From positions 1-64,000 of the forward strand of contig NZ_NESK01000005.1 in assembly GCF_003063415.1 (NCBI RefSeq): a DNA stretch of 64,000 nt, in the 5' to 3' direction. Shown here in pieces: positions 26,559-35,140 of this stretch (positions are counted from its first letter, which is position 1; the number at the start of each line of letters is the position of its first letter). The stretch comes from Limnohabitans sp. 2KL-17. Lineage in GTDB: Bacteria; Pseudomonadota; Gammaproteobacteria; Burkholderiales; Burkholderiaceae_C. Made by a program: the position numbers and the translations under genes. A model generated the notes under the pieces. That model had not been told where the DNA came from. It ran no database searches and was given only the letters and a program-made list of their open reading frames with translations.

Positions 26559-27527
26559 TCAGCGCCCTGCTTCAAAAGCTGCCAGGCGAGCTTTCAAACT
26601 CGGCAGCAAGGACTTCATGGCGACACGCCCCGCTTCGATGGAGCGCAATCGGGCACCGAAGTCCGAGCTTTTCACACCCGATAAAGCCGGGCGAACCACA
26701 AAGTCGGCATCCTTCAAGGCCAAGGTGTTGATGCTTTTGCCCATGATGGTGAATGTTTGCATCAGGATCTGAAAGGTGTCTCCCGAAGGGTTGCCTTCAG
26801 GATCGCTTGAAATATCCACCGCGATCACGAAATTGGCCCCCAAGTCCCGTGTTTGACGGACCGGTACCGGTGAAACCAAGCCACCATCCACATATTCACG
26901 ATCTCCCACGCGAACGGGCAGAAACACGGCCGGCACTGCGCTCGATGCCCGCACGGCAGAGCCGGTGTTGCCACGACGGAAGGTGATGGATTCACCGCTG
27001 CCCAGATCAGTTGCCACGATGCCCAAGGGGATCTTCATCTGCTCCAGGCTGAGCCCACCCACCTGCGTGTTCACGTACTTGGCCAGGGCTTCCCCTCGCA
27101 AGGCCCCCCGATTCAATATCGGCAGCATCCAATCCGTGATATCTGCCTCTTGCATGGTCTCAGCCACGCGAACCAGTTCAGCCGGGGTTTTGCCGCTGGC
27201 ATACAAAGCGGCCACCAGACTGCCCGCCGAGGTGCCCGCCACGTAGCCGGGTCGCAAACCGGCCTCTTCCAGCACCTGAATCACCCCCACGTGGGCAAAA
27301 CCTCGGGCTGCACCGCCCCCCAAAGCCAATCCCAGGCGAACCTCTCGGCGCTCGGAAGGTGCCGGCCCCCCCCCGGCCCCTGGTGTGGGCGCAGTGCCCA
27401 AAGTGCTGCAGGCCACCAGGGTACTCGCCATCAACAACATGGCCAAAGTCTTGAACCACCGGCTTTTCCCCATCCTGGGTCGTGCTGAAGACTCGCACTT
27501 AAGCCCATCCCTTGGCAATAAATTCAT
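26559..27527 (-). CDS. Patatin-like phospholipase lipoprotein
   Basis: A 322-residue serine acyl hydrolase of the patatin family. The oxyanion loop GGGAARG, the nucleophile elbow GTSAG, and the catalytic-dyad Asp in VDGGLVSPVP are all present. The N-terminus carries a signal peptide with a lipobox (LVACS), so the protein is probably anchored in the outer membrane or periplasmic face. ATG 27527 has a good AAGGAAAG site; ATG 27473 would give a shorter signal region. The gene is divergent from the ferric-binding protein gene and shares its Fur-box region. Family relatives include RssA-like and outer-membrane phospholipases; the lipid substrate is unknown. Confidence 0.88.
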   Translation of the reverse strand: MNLLPRDGLKCESSARPRMGKSRWFKTLAMLLMASTLVACSTLGTAPTPGAGGGPAPSERREVRLGLALGGGAARGFAHVGVIQVLEEAGLRPGYVAGTSAGSLVAALYASGKTPAELVRVAETMQEADITDWMLPILNRGALRGEALAKYVNTQVGGLSLEQMKIPLGIVATDLGSGESITFRRGNTGSAVRASSAVPAVFLPVRVGDREYVDGGLVSPVPVRQTRDLGANFVIAVDISSDPEGNPSGDTFQILMQTFTIMGKSINTLALKDADFVVRPALSGVKSSDFGARLRSIEAGRVAMKSLLPSLKARLAAFEAGR

Positions 27528-27541
27528 GTCTTTCCTTTGGT

Positions 27542-27560
27542 CTTATTGATAATCATTCTC
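27542..27560 (+). promoter_or_regulatory. Fur box between the patatin and ferric-binding protein genes
   Basis: The 19 bases match 15 positions of the classical Fur consensus, including the intact core TGATAATCATT. The site lies 48 bases before the ferric-binding protein start and 15 bases before the divergent patatin start, so iron-replete Fur could repress both. Confidence 0.8.
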
Positions 27561-27607
27561 ATTTGGGATAAAATTTGGTTAACGCAGAATCATCCAACGC
27601 GAAGACC

Positions 27608-28651
27608 ATGAAATTTTTCAAATTCATCTTGAGCATCACTGGGCTTTTGGTCGCTTCAACGGGCATGGCGCAAGACAAAGTCCTGAACATTTACTCGGCC
27701 CGCCACTATCCGACCGATGAAGTCATGTACAGCGAGTTCACCAAATCTTCCGGCATCAAGATCAACCGGGTCGATGCCGACGATGCCGGTATTCTCGCCC
27801 GTCTGAAGGCTGAGGGCTCGGCATCCCCGGCAGATGTGATTTTGCTGGTGGATGCCGCTCGTCTTTGGCGTGCTGAAGTGGATGGGCTGTTCCTGCCTGT
27901 GAAATCGGCCAAACTGGAAGAAGCCATTCCCGCCAACCTGCGCGCGAAACCTGCTGACAATGGCGGCACAGCCTGGTTTGGCTTGTCGACCCGGGCGCGA
28001 GTCATCGTTTACGACAAGCTGAAATTCAGTGAAACCGATGTGGACAGCTACGAGAAACTGGCCGATGCCAAATTCAAGAGCAGCCTGTGCATCCGCTCGG
28101 GCTCTCACCCCTACAACCTCAGCTTGTTTGGCGCCATGATCGAACACCTTGGGCCCCAAAAGACCGAAGCCTGGCTCAAAGGCCTGGTGGACAACATGGC
28201 CCGTAGCCCTAAAGGTGGAGACACTGACCAGATCAAGGGTGTAGCTTCAGGGGAATGCGGTGTCGCCCTCACCAATACCTACTATCTGGCCCGCCTGATG
28301 CGATCGTCCAAACCCGAAGACCGCGCAGTGACCGAAAAAATCGCTGTCGTATTCCCCAACCAAAGCAGCTGGGGCACGCACATGAATGTAGCCGGTGGGG
28401 CCGTGGCTCGCCACGCAAAAAACACCGACAACGCGGTGAAATTTCTAGAGTACCTGGCCAGCCCCTCCGCGCAAAACCACTTTGCCAACGGCAACAACGA
28501 GTGGCCGACCGCCAAGGGGGTGAGCTTCGACAACCCCGCGCTCAAAGCCATGACCGGCGGCAGTTTCAAAAGCGAGCTGATCCCGATCAGCGCCGTCGGC
28601 ATGAACCAAATCAAGGTGCAGCAGATGCTGGATCGCGTGGGATTCAAGTGA
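27608..28651 (+). CDS. Periplasmic ferric iron-binding protein (FbpA/FutA type)
   Basis: This is the substrate-binding protein of a Fe(III) ABC importer. The 347-residue protein has a signal peptide (MKFFKFILSITGLLVAS ... GMAQ), the typical opening VLNIYSARHYPTDE and the paired iron-binding tyrosines in ALTNTYYLARL (about residue 225). No FbpB permease or FbpC ATPase gene lies in the window, so they must be elsewhere or shared. A Fur box just upstream explains regulation. A hairpin follows the gene, then the siderophore receptor on the same strand. Confidence 0.9.
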   Translation: MKFFKFILSITGLLVASTGMAQDKVLNIYSARHYPTDEVMYSEFTKSSGIKINRVDADDAGILARLKAEGSASPADVILLVDAARLWRAEVDGLFLPVKSAKLEEAIPANLRAKPADNGGTAWFGLSTRARVIVYDKLKFSETDVDSYEKLADAKFKSSLCIRSGSHPYNLSLFGAMIEHLGPQKTEAWLKGLVDNMARSPKGGDTDQIKGVASGECGVALTNTYYLARLMRSSKPEDRAVTEKIAVVFPNQSSWGTHMNVAGGAVARHAKNTDNAVKFLEYLASPSAQNHFANGNNEWPTAKGVSFDNPALKAMTGGSFKSELIPISAVGMNQIKVQQMLDRVGFK

Positions 28652-28675
28652 AGCCGGTCAACACCCAGCAGCCTG

Positions 28676-28701
28676 CCTGATTTCAGTCCTCTGAAATCAG
28701 G
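28676..28701 (+). terminator. Hairpin after the ferric-binding protein gene
   Basis: A perfect 11-base-pair stem (CCTGATTTCAG / CTGAAATCAGG, loop TCCT) starts 24 bases after the stop. There is no T run, so it may stabilise the upstream message or give partial termination before the receptor gene instead of full termination. Confidence 0.55.
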
Positions 28702-28716
28702 CCACCCGAATTAGAC

Positions 28717-28793
28717 AGCCAGCCATTCACACCGAGCGCCGCTCGGGTGGTGATAGCCAGCCATTGAACTCAGCGGCAAAACCCCGTTTTGCC
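28717..28793 (+). repeat. Repeats and hairpins in the receptor leader
   Basis: Before the receptor gene lie two copies of AGCCAGCCATT (near 28717 and 28755), an imperfect inverted repeat CACCGAGCG/CGCTCGGGTG between them, and a perfect 8-base-pair hairpin GGCAAAAC/GTTTTGCC at 28775-28793, just before the likely start. This may act in translation or processing control of the receptor; no known riboswitch is recognised. Confidence 0.5.
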
Positions 28794-28808
28794 ATTTCCT
28801 CTTTCTCA

Positions 28809-31118
28809 ATGACTCGCATCACCATGACTCAAAGATACAAATCCGCCCAAAACACGCAGCCCCCACCCAAATTGTTGCCTCTGGCGGCCATGATGCTGGC
28901 CGGCTCTCTCTCTGCCACGCCTTACGTCATGGCGCAAGACAACAAGCCAGAAGAAAAAACGCTCAAAGCGGTGACGGTGAAAGACAAAGCTGAAGTCGAC
29001 ATGGCTGAAGGCAAAAACAGCGTCCGCGCCACCGAGACACGCATGGGCAAAGGCCAACAGGCGCTACGCAACATCCCGCAATCGGTGACGGTGGTGACCG
29101 AAAAGCTCATGGATGACCGCAACTTGGACACCTTCAAAGAGGCCCTGAAAAACACGGCTGGCATCAGCTTTTTGGCGGCCGAAGGTGGCGAAGAAGACAT
29201 CCGTTTGCGCGGCTTTTCTTTGCAAGCCACAGGCGATGTGTTTGTCGATGGCGTGCGCGACCCGGCTTTTTATGAGCGCGACACGTACAACCTTGACCGC
29301 CTCGAAGTGCTGCGCGGCTCGGCCTCCATGTTGTTTGGCCGTGGCTCCACGGGCGGTGCAGTCAACCAAGTCAGCAAAACACCCCGCCTGATGGACGAAC
29401 ACCAAGTGGACTTGACCTTGGGGTCTCACAACCATGTGCGTGTGGTGGGCGATTTCAACAAGCAGACGGGTGAGAGTGCGGCACTGCGCCTGAACGTGAT
29501 GAAAACCCAAGCCGACAACAACGGCTCGGGCAGCTCTTTGGACAAAGAAGGCGTCGCCGGGGCTTACCGCTGGGGCATTGGTGAGAAGGACGAGTTCCAA
29601 GTCGGGCTGTACCACCTGAACAACAACAACGGCATGAACTATGGCTTGCCCTGGATTCGCCCGAACAGCTCGTCCTCTGCACTCGAGTCAACCGTTTTGC
29701 CGCTGGACCCCACGGCCTACTACGGTGCCGCCAGCGACTACAACGCTGGCAGTACCACGCATCTGAGCGCGAGCCACACGCACCGTTTTTCGGCCGACAG
29801 TGAACTCAAAACGCAAATCCGCAAGGGGCGATACGAACGCGATCAGCGCGCTGGCACTGTGCGGTTTGCCAATGCCGCCAGCCAACCGGGGGGCCAAGCC
29901 GTCAGTTTGGCCACCTTCGGCCCCAACACGGTCATCAACCGGGGTAACAACCTGAAGATTCAGGACATGGACACGCTGCATGTGCAAAGTGATTTCAGCA
30001 AAAAATTCCAGGCGCTGGGCCTGAAACACGAATTGCTGGCCGGGGTCGACCTGGCCACCGAAGACAAAACTGTGTACGCCGCCCGTACAGCAGGTGTGCA
30101 AGGTGGCGTGACCATCACCAAGCCCACCACCACCATTGGCACCCCGAACGATGGGGCCTGGGTGGACGAAAGCACCCGCGTGCTACGTGTGAACAACCAG
30201 TACAGCAGCACCGGCTGGGGGGCCTACCTGCAAAACCTGGTGCAAGTGGCACCGCACTGGAAAGTGCTGGGCGGCTTGCGCTACGACAAGCTCAAAGGTG
30301 ACTACGATCAATTCGGCAACCCCACGAACGCCACCGACAACGGCACCAAAACCAGTTACCAAATGAGGGTGGGCGAGTGGAGCAAACGCGCAGGCGTGCT
30401 GTTCCAGCCGAACGATTTGCAGTCCTTCCACTTGTCTTATGGCACGTCGTTCAACACTTCGGGCGACACCTACTCGCTGGGCGCCTCCAATGTGGACACG
30501 CCACCTGAGCAATCGGTGAACTGGGAGTTGGGGGCCAAACTCGACTCGGCCGACAAACGCTTCACCACCCGGCTGGCCCTGTTCCGCGCCACTAAGAAAA
30601 ACGAGCGCAACACCGACCCCTTGTTGCCCGTGGTCACGCTGACCGGCAGCCGCTATGTCTCCGGACTGGAAATCGATGTGGCTGGTCGCTTGACACCGAA
30701 ATGGGAAGTGTTCGGGTCCTTCACCTGGATGCCCGATGCCAAAGTCAGCAAGGCTGCCCCCTGCCCTGCCACAGGCTCATGCAGCCAAGGCGCGGCAGGT
30801 GAACGCGTGGGCGACCGCCCGGCCTTGACCCCCGTGCACAGCGGCAGCGCTTGGACGACATACCAAGTCAGCAGCCAATGGCGTGTGGGCGGTGGCGTCA
30901 CTTTCCGTGGCCGCCAGACACCGACACGGTCCGAGTTTGAAGTGCGTTCCTTCGTGGTCGGCGACCTGATGGCCGAGTACGCCTACAGCGACGCGCTGAG
31001 CTTCAAAGCCAATGTGAGCAACGTCACCAACAAGTTGTATGCCGATGCTTTGTACCCCGGTCATTACATCCCTGGTGCGGGCCGCTTGACGCAAGTCACC
31101 GCGTCTTACAAGTTCTAA
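28809..31118 (+). CDS. TonB-dependent siderophore receptor (Fiu/PiuA-like)
   Basis: The outer-membrane gated channel imports ferric siderophore. The 769-residue protein has a signal peptide ending near AQDNKP, a plug domain ([54 protein letters not shown]) and a 22-strand barrel ending with an aromatic residue (ASYKF), as OMPs do. The plug wording matches the catecholate group Fiu/CirA-like. The start is uncertain: ATG 28809, ATG 28824 or TTG 28764; none has a clear ribosome site. The next gene is a PiuC-type dioxygenase, the standard partner of PiuA/Fiu receptors. Confidence 0.92.
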   Translation: MTRITMTQRYKSAQNTQPPPKLLPLAAMMLAGSLSATPYVMAQDNKPEEKTLKAVTVKDKAEVDMAEGKNSVRATETRMGKGQQALRNIPQSVTVVTEKLMDDRNLDTFKEALKNTAGISFLAAEGGEEDIRLRGFSLQATGDVFVDGVRDPAFYERDTYNLDRLEVLRGSASMLFGRGSTGGAVNQVSKTPRLMDEHQVDLTLGSHNHVRVVGDFNKQTGESAALRLNVMKTQADNNGSGSSLDKEGVAGAYRWGIGEKDEFQVGLYHLNNNNGMNYGLPWIRPNSSSSALESTVLPLDPTAYYGAASDYNAGSTTHLSASHTHRFSADSELKTQIRKGRYERDQRAGTVRFANAASQPGGQAVSLATFGPNTVINRGNNLKIQDMDTLHVQSDFSKKFQALGLKHELLAGVDLATEDKTVYAARTAGVQGGVTITKPTTTIGTPNDGAWVDESTRVLRVNNQYSSTGWGAYLQNLVQVAPHWKVLGGLRYDKLKGDYDQFGNPTNATDNGTKTSYQMRVGEWSKRAGVLFQPNDLQSFHLSYGTSFNTSGDTYSLGASNVDTPPEQSVNWELGAKLDSADKRFTTRLALFRATKKNERNTDPLLPVVTLTGSRYVSGLEIDVAGRLTPKWEVFGSFTWMPDAKVSKAAPCPATGSCSQGAAGERVGDRPALTPVHSGSAWTTYQVSSQWRVGGGVTFRGRQTPTRSEFEVRSFVVGDLMAEYAYSDALSFKANVSNVTNKLYADALYPGHYIPGAGRLTQVTASYKF

Positions 31119-31140
31119 GTCGCCAAGACCAAGGTTTTTC

Positions 31141-31830
31141 ATGATCCGTTTTCTGCCCGAATTGCTCAACACGGACACTGTGCGCCAGGCCCGCGACCAG
31201 TTGCTGGCCTTGCCCGAATCCGACTGGGCCGACGGGCGAGGCAGTGCGGGCCCCCAAGCCCGCACGGTCAAAGACAACCTGCAACTACCGCACGACCACC
31301 CGGTGGCGGCGAAAATTCGCCACGCGGTGCTCGGTGGGCTGGACCAGTCGAGCACCTTCTTTTCAGCCGCTTTGCCGCTGAAAATTTTCACACCGCGCAT
31401 CAACCGCTACACCCCCGAATTCCCCCATTACGGCTGGCACATCGACAACGCCATTCGCCTGCGTGCCGATGGCCAACGCGTGCGCACAGACTTGTCGTGC
31501 ACCGTCTTTTTGAACGACCCAGGCGACTACGAAGGCGGCGAGCTGAGCGTGCAGGACCAAGAGGTCGTCCACCGCGTGAAGCTGCCCGCAGGCCATGCCG
31601 TGCTGTACCCCGGCAACACCTTGCACGAAGTCACACCCGTCACACGCGGCCAGCGGCTGGCTTGCTTTTTCTGGGTCGAAAGCATGGTGCGCTCGGACGA
31701 GCAGCGACACATCCTGTTTGACCTGGACATGAACCTACTCAAGCTGCGCGAACATCACGGCGAAACGACCGAAACCACGGCTTTGACCGGGGTGTATCAC
31801 CAGCTGCTTCGCCAGTGGGCCAACACCTGA
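31141..31830 (+). CDS. Fe(II)/2-oxoglutarate PKHD-type hydroxylase (PiuC/YbiX)
   Basis: The 229-residue cytosolic dioxygenase belongs to the PiuC/YbiX family, which lies next to catecholate siderophore receptors in many proteobacteria and is iron-regulated; its substrate is not settled. The metal ligands are visible as HIDNA (His-x-Asp, about residues 100-104) and LHEVTPV (distal His, about 160), with the 2-oxoglutarate-binding Arg in [11 protein letters not shown]. Length is typical (about 226). It starts 22 bases after the receptor stop and is followed 25 bases later by the FMN oxidase gene. Confidence 0.92.
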   Translation: MIRFLPELLNTDTVRQARDQLLALPESDWADGRGSAGPQARTVKDNLQLPHDHPVAAKIRHAVLGGLDQSSTFFSAALPLKIFTPRINRYTPEFPHYGWHIDNAIRLRADGQRVRTDLSCTVFLNDPGDYEGGELSVQDQEVVHRVKLPAGHAVLYPGNTLHEVTPVTRGQRLACFFWVESMVRSDEQRHILFDLDMNLLKLREHHGETTETTALTGVYHQLLRQWANT

Positions 31831-31855
31831 TCTGCTCTTTGAACCCGCACACACC

Positions 31856-32965
31856 ATGACCACGCCCATCGTCACCCTGCAAGACCACGAACACGCCGCA
31901 CAAGCGGCGCTGGGCGATGCTGCGTGGGCCTATTTCAGCGGTGGCGCAGCAGACGAAATCACACTGCGCCACAACGTGGCCGCTTGGCAAAACCTGCGCT
32001 TGTCGCCCCGCGTGTTGCAAGACCTGCGCGGCGGCCACACCCGATGCAACCTGCTGGGGCGCGAATGGCCCATGCCGCTGCTGGTGGCCCCCATGGCTTA
32101 CCAGCGCTGGGCCCATGCCGATGGGGAATCGGGCATGGCTTTGGCCGCTGCTGCGCAAGGCTGCGGCATGGTGCTGTCGCACCAAACCAGCACGCCTTTG
32201 CACGACGTGGCGGCGCTGGTGGCTTCAGACGCCGAACGTGGTCCCTTGTGGTTTCAGCTCTACTGGCTGGCTGACCGGGGTGCCCTGCGCGAATTGTTGG
32301 CACACATCGAAACGGTCGGCTTTGAAGCCCTGGTACTCACGGTGGACGCCCCGGTACACGGTGTGCGAGACCGCGAACGCCGCCACGGCATGCCTTTGCC
32401 CGAGGGCGTGAAGGCGGCGCATTGGAAGGCCCCCGACAACGGCCCTGCAAAAAACCACGCCCAAGGCCTGTGCGCTGGCTTGGTCGATGCCGCGCCCACT
32501 TGGGCCGATGTGCAGTGGCTCATGGGGCAAACCCGTTTGCCCGTGCTGCTTAAGGGCATCACCCACCCGCAAGACGCTGTGCAAGCGCTGAATCTGGGGG
32601 CAGCAGGGGTGATCGTCAGCAACCACGGTGGCCGCGTGCTCGACACCCTGCCAGCCACGGCCGAGTTGCTGCCGCGCATCGTACAAGCCGTTCGCCAATA
32701 CCAGCCGCAAGCGCTGGTGCTGGTGGACGGCGGCATTCGGCGCGGCACCGACTTGTTCAAGGCGCTGGCGCTGGGGGCCGATGCGGCCTTGATCGGCCGC
32801 CCCGCCCTGTATGGCCTGGCCCATGCGGGCGCACGCGGCGCGGCGCATGTGCTGCGCCTGATGCGCGATGAGTTCGAGGCAACCATGGCCCTGACGGGTT
32901 GCGCCCAAATCCAAGACATTGGCATCGACCGCTTGTGGTCTCCAGAGCCGGTTTATGTCGCTTGA
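31856..32965 (+). CDS. FMN-dependent alpha-hydroxyacid oxidase/dehydrogenase
   Basis: The 369-residue TIM-barrel flavoprotein belongs to the glycolate oxidase/lactate dehydrogenase (LldD) family, which oxidises 2-hydroxyacids to 2-oxoacids. All family catalytic residues are seen: Tyr in AYFSGGAADE, Tyr in WFQLYWLADR, the FMN-binding Lys in VLLKGI, and the catalytic His and Arg in SNHGGRVLD. It is 20 or so residues shorter than LldD and lacks an obvious membrane loop. Its place inside an iron-uptake operon, between piuC and tonB, is unusual and suggests a role in handling a hydroxyacid siderophore or its breakdown product. That role is inference only. Confidence 0.88.
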   Translation: MTTPIVTLQDHEHAAQAALGDAAWAYFSGGAADEITLRHNVAAWQNLRLSPRVLQDLRGGHTRCNLLGREWPMPLLVAPMAYQRWAHADGESGMALAAAAQGCGMVLSHQTSTPLHDVAALVASDAERGPLWFQLYWLADRGALRELLAHIETVGFEALVLTVDAPVHGVRDRERRHGMPLPEGVKAAHWKAPDNGPAKNHAQGLCAGLVDAAPTWADVQWLMGQTRLPVLLKGITHPQDAVQALNLGAAGVIVSNHGGRVLDTLPATAELLPRIVQAVRQYQPQALVLVDGGIRRGTDLFKALALGADAALIGRPALYGLAHAGARGAAHVLRLMRDEFEATMALTGCAQIQDIGIDRLWSPEPVYVA

Positions 32966-32985
32966 TTTCCTTTGAGCCCCACTTT

Positions 32986-33723
32986 ATGCAAGCAGCCCAT
33001 TTTGAAGACCCGATGCGTCAGCCCTACCGCATCCACAAAAGCCGCACCTGGCGCGTGACCGGTGCGGTGATGCTGGGCCACGCTGGTGTGGCCTGGTTGG
33101 TCAGCAGCGGTGTGTTGACCAGCGTGGTCCCAGCGAGCGCGCCAGACAACGTGATCATGGCCAGCGTGGTCATGGATGCCCCCGCACCACCCGCACCCAA
33201 ACCGGAGCCGGCGAGACCCCCAATCCAACACCAAACAAAACCAGAACCCAAGCCGCAGACTGTGGCCAAGCCCATCAGCACTCAGGTGCAACCCGCGCCT
33301 GTGCTGTCACCCACGGCCCCCAGCAATGTCGCGCCCATCGTGTCAAACGCTGCACCTGCACTGACACCTGCTGCACCCGCCACGCCTACCGCACCGCCGG
33401 CAGGCAACCAACGCCCTGCCTCCAACGCCACAGCAATAGCCGTGGTGCTGCCGTCCACAAGCGCCGACTACCTGAACAACCCTGCCCCACCCTACCCACG
33501 CCAGAGCAAACGCTTGGGCGAAGAAGGCACGGTTGTCATTCGTGTGTTGATCACGCCCGAAGGCCGCGCCGAAAAAGCCGAAATCCGCACCTCGAGCGGC
33601 TATGCCCGCCTGGACGACACGGCCTTAACGACCGTCAAAGCTTGGCGCTTTGTGCCCGGCCAACGCAACGGTCTGCCCGAGGCCATGTGGTTCAACGTGC
33701 CCATCCGTTTTGTGCTGGACTGA
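32986..33723 (+). CDS. tonB: Energy transducer TonB
   Basis: TonB carries proton-motive energy from ExbB-ExbD to outer-membrane receptors. The 245-residue protein has one N-terminal membrane anchor (VTGAVMLGHAGVAWLVSSGVL), a Pro/Ala-rich periplasmic spacer (about residues 60-160) and the C-terminal domain with PYPRQSKRLGEEGTVVIRVLI and GLPEAMWFNVPIRF. ATG 32986 is used; ATG 33013 is also possible. The gene belongs to the receptor-piuC-oxidase run and is followed by exbB and exbD. Confidence 0.93.
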   Translation: MQAAHFEDPMRQPYRIHKSRTWRVTGAVMLGHAGVAWLVSSGVLTSVVPASAPDNVIMASVVMDAPAPPAPKPEPARPPIQHQTKPEPKPQTVAKPISTQVQPAPVLSPTAPSNVAPIVSNAAPALTPAAPATPTAPPAGNQRPASNATAIAVVLPSTSADYLNNPAPPYPRQSKRLGEEGTVVIRVLITPEGRAEKAEIRTSSGYARLDDTALTTVKAWRFVPGQRNGLPEAMWFNVPIRFVLD

Positions 33724-33781
33724 TCTTCACCCCGTCCGAGCCTCACCCATTTTTTCCATCCCATTCACAGGAGTTTTTGTC

Positions 33782-34480
33782 ATGCCCGAATCATTTGGCC
33801 TCGCCCACATTTGGACCCAAGGCGACGCGGTCACCCGCCTGATCCTCATCGCCCTGATCGGCATGTCGGTCATCAGCTGGATCGTCATCGTGCTCAAGGC
33901 GCTGGACGTCTGGAAACACAAACAAAGCGCCTTGGGCAGCGAACAGTTCTGGCACACCACGAGTCTGGCCGAAGGCCTGGACGTGCTCAGCCACCGCCCG
34001 GACAACCTGTTCCACACCCTGGCCCAAGTGGGGCAAGAGGCCACCGAACACCACCAGGCCGCACAAAAACAGTTGCACGACCGCCTGGACATCAGCGACT
34101 GGGTCACGCGCAGCTTGCGCAACTGCATTGACGACCACACCAGCCGCCTGCAAAACGGCCTGGCCATCCTGGCGTCCATTGGTTCTACCGCGCCATTTGT
34201 AGGCTTGTTTGGCACAGTCTGGGGCATTTACCACGCGCTGGTGGCCATTGGTGCCAACGGCAATGCCAGCATCGACGCCATTGCAGGCCCGATCGGCGAG
34301 ACCCTCATCATGACCGCGCTGGGTCTGGCCGTGGCTATTCCCGCCGTGCTGGGCTACAACGCTTTGGTGCGCGGCAACAAATTCATCATTGCCCGCATGA
34401 ACCGCTTTGCACACGACCTGCACGCCTACTATGTGACCGGCACCCGCGTCACCCACAACGGAGGCCAACATGTCGTTTGA
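33782..34480 (+). CDS. exbB: TonB system proton-channel protein ExbB
   Basis: ExbB forms the pentameric inner-membrane motor that powers TonB. The 232-residue protein has three membrane helices: the first near residues 19-39, and the conserved MotA/TolQ/ExbB block in the second half (ASIGSTAPFVGLFGTVWGIYHAL; GPIGETLIMTALGLAVAIPAVLGYN). AGGAG precedes ATG 33782. The stop overlaps exbD by 11 bases. Confidence 0.95.
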   Translation: MPESFGLAHIWTQGDAVTRLILIALIGMSVISWIVIVLKALDVWKHKQSALGSEQFWHTTSLAEGLDVLSHRPDNLFHTLAQVGQEATEHHQAAQKQLHDRLDISDWVTRSLRNCIDDHTSRLQNGLAILASIGSTAPFVGLFGTVWGIYHALVAIGANGNASIDAIAGPIGETLIMTALGLAVAIPAVLGYNALVRGNKFIIARMNRFAHDLHAYYVTGTRVTHNGGQHVV

Positions 34481-34883
34481 AGCCAGTGAAGCACAAGATG
34501 AGGTGATGAGCGAGATCAACATGACGCCCTTGGTGGACATCATGTTGGTTCTGCTGATCATCTTCATGATCACCATCCCGGTGGTGCAACATGCCGTCAA
34601 GGTCGAGCTGCCGCGCGCCAGCAGCAGCCGCGATAAAACGCCACCCGAAAACCTTCAATTGGCCGTGGATGCACAAGGCCAGTTCTTCCTGGGCAAACAG
34701 GCCATTGCGGCGGACGCGCTGGAAGATGCGCTGCGGCAACAAGCCAGCAAAGACCCACAACCCCAGCTGTACATCCGGGGCGACAAAAAAGCGCCTTACG
34801 AATTCGTGGCCGATGCCATGACGTCTGCCCAACGCGCCGGACTGGTCAAGATCGGTTTTGTCACCGGAGGCAAACGACCATGA
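34470..34883 (+). CDS. exbD: TonB system protein ExbD
   Basis: ExbD is the dimeric partner in the ExbB channel and contacts TonB in the periplasm. The 137-residue protein has the short cytosolic start with EINMTPLVDIMLVLLIIFM, where the proton-binding Asp in the membrane helix is conserved, and a periplasmic domain ending KIGFVTGG. It is coupled to exbB by an 11-base overlap and to hemP by a 4-base overlap. Confidence 0.95.
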   Translation: MSFEASEAQDEVMSEINMTPLVDIMLVLLIIFMITIPVVQHAVKVELPRASSSRDKTPPENLQLAVDAQGQFFLGKQAIAADALEDALRQQASKDPQPQLYIRGDKKAPYEFVADAMTSAQRAGLVKIGFVTGGKRP

Positions 34884-35083
34884 GCCACAGCGATGACGGC
34901 CAAGCTAACACGAGCCCAAGGGTACAGCCCTTGCCGATTCAAGGCAGCAGCGCCCCAGCAGGCCTGCGCATCGTGGACAGCAGTGATCTGCTGGCGGGCC
35001 ATTCGTCGCTGCTCATCCGGCATTTGGGCGAGATCTACCGATTGCAAACCACCCGGCAGGGGAAATTGATCTTGACCAAATAA
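34880..35083 (+). CDS. hemP: Hemin uptake protein HemP/HmuP
   Basis: A 67-residue protein with the family C-terminal pattern SSLLIRHLGEIYRLQTTRQGKLILTK (the last 20-odd residues). In Burkholderiales, HmuP acts as a coactivator of heme-receptor transcription. No heme receptor or hmu transporter is in the window, so its target is elsewhere or the role here has widened. Its ATG overlaps the exbD stop by four bases, and it ends the iron-island transcript at a strong terminator. Confidence 0.88.
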   Translation: MSHSDDGQANTSPRVQPLPIQGSSAPAGLRIVDSSDLLAGHSSLLIRHLGEIYRLQTTRQGKLILTK

Positions 35084-35091
35084 GCGGCCAC

Positions 35092-35122
35092 AAAAAAACC
35101 GGACACAAGGTCCGGTTTTTTT
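35092..35122. terminator. Bidirectional terminator between hemP and ahpF
   Basis: A 13-base-pair hairpin (seven A, CCGGAC; loop ACAAG; GTCCGG, seven T) lies between two convergent genes. T runs exist on both strands, so it can stop both transcripts. Confidence 0.95.
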
Positions 35123-35140
35123 ATGCCTGCGCTGGCGCGC

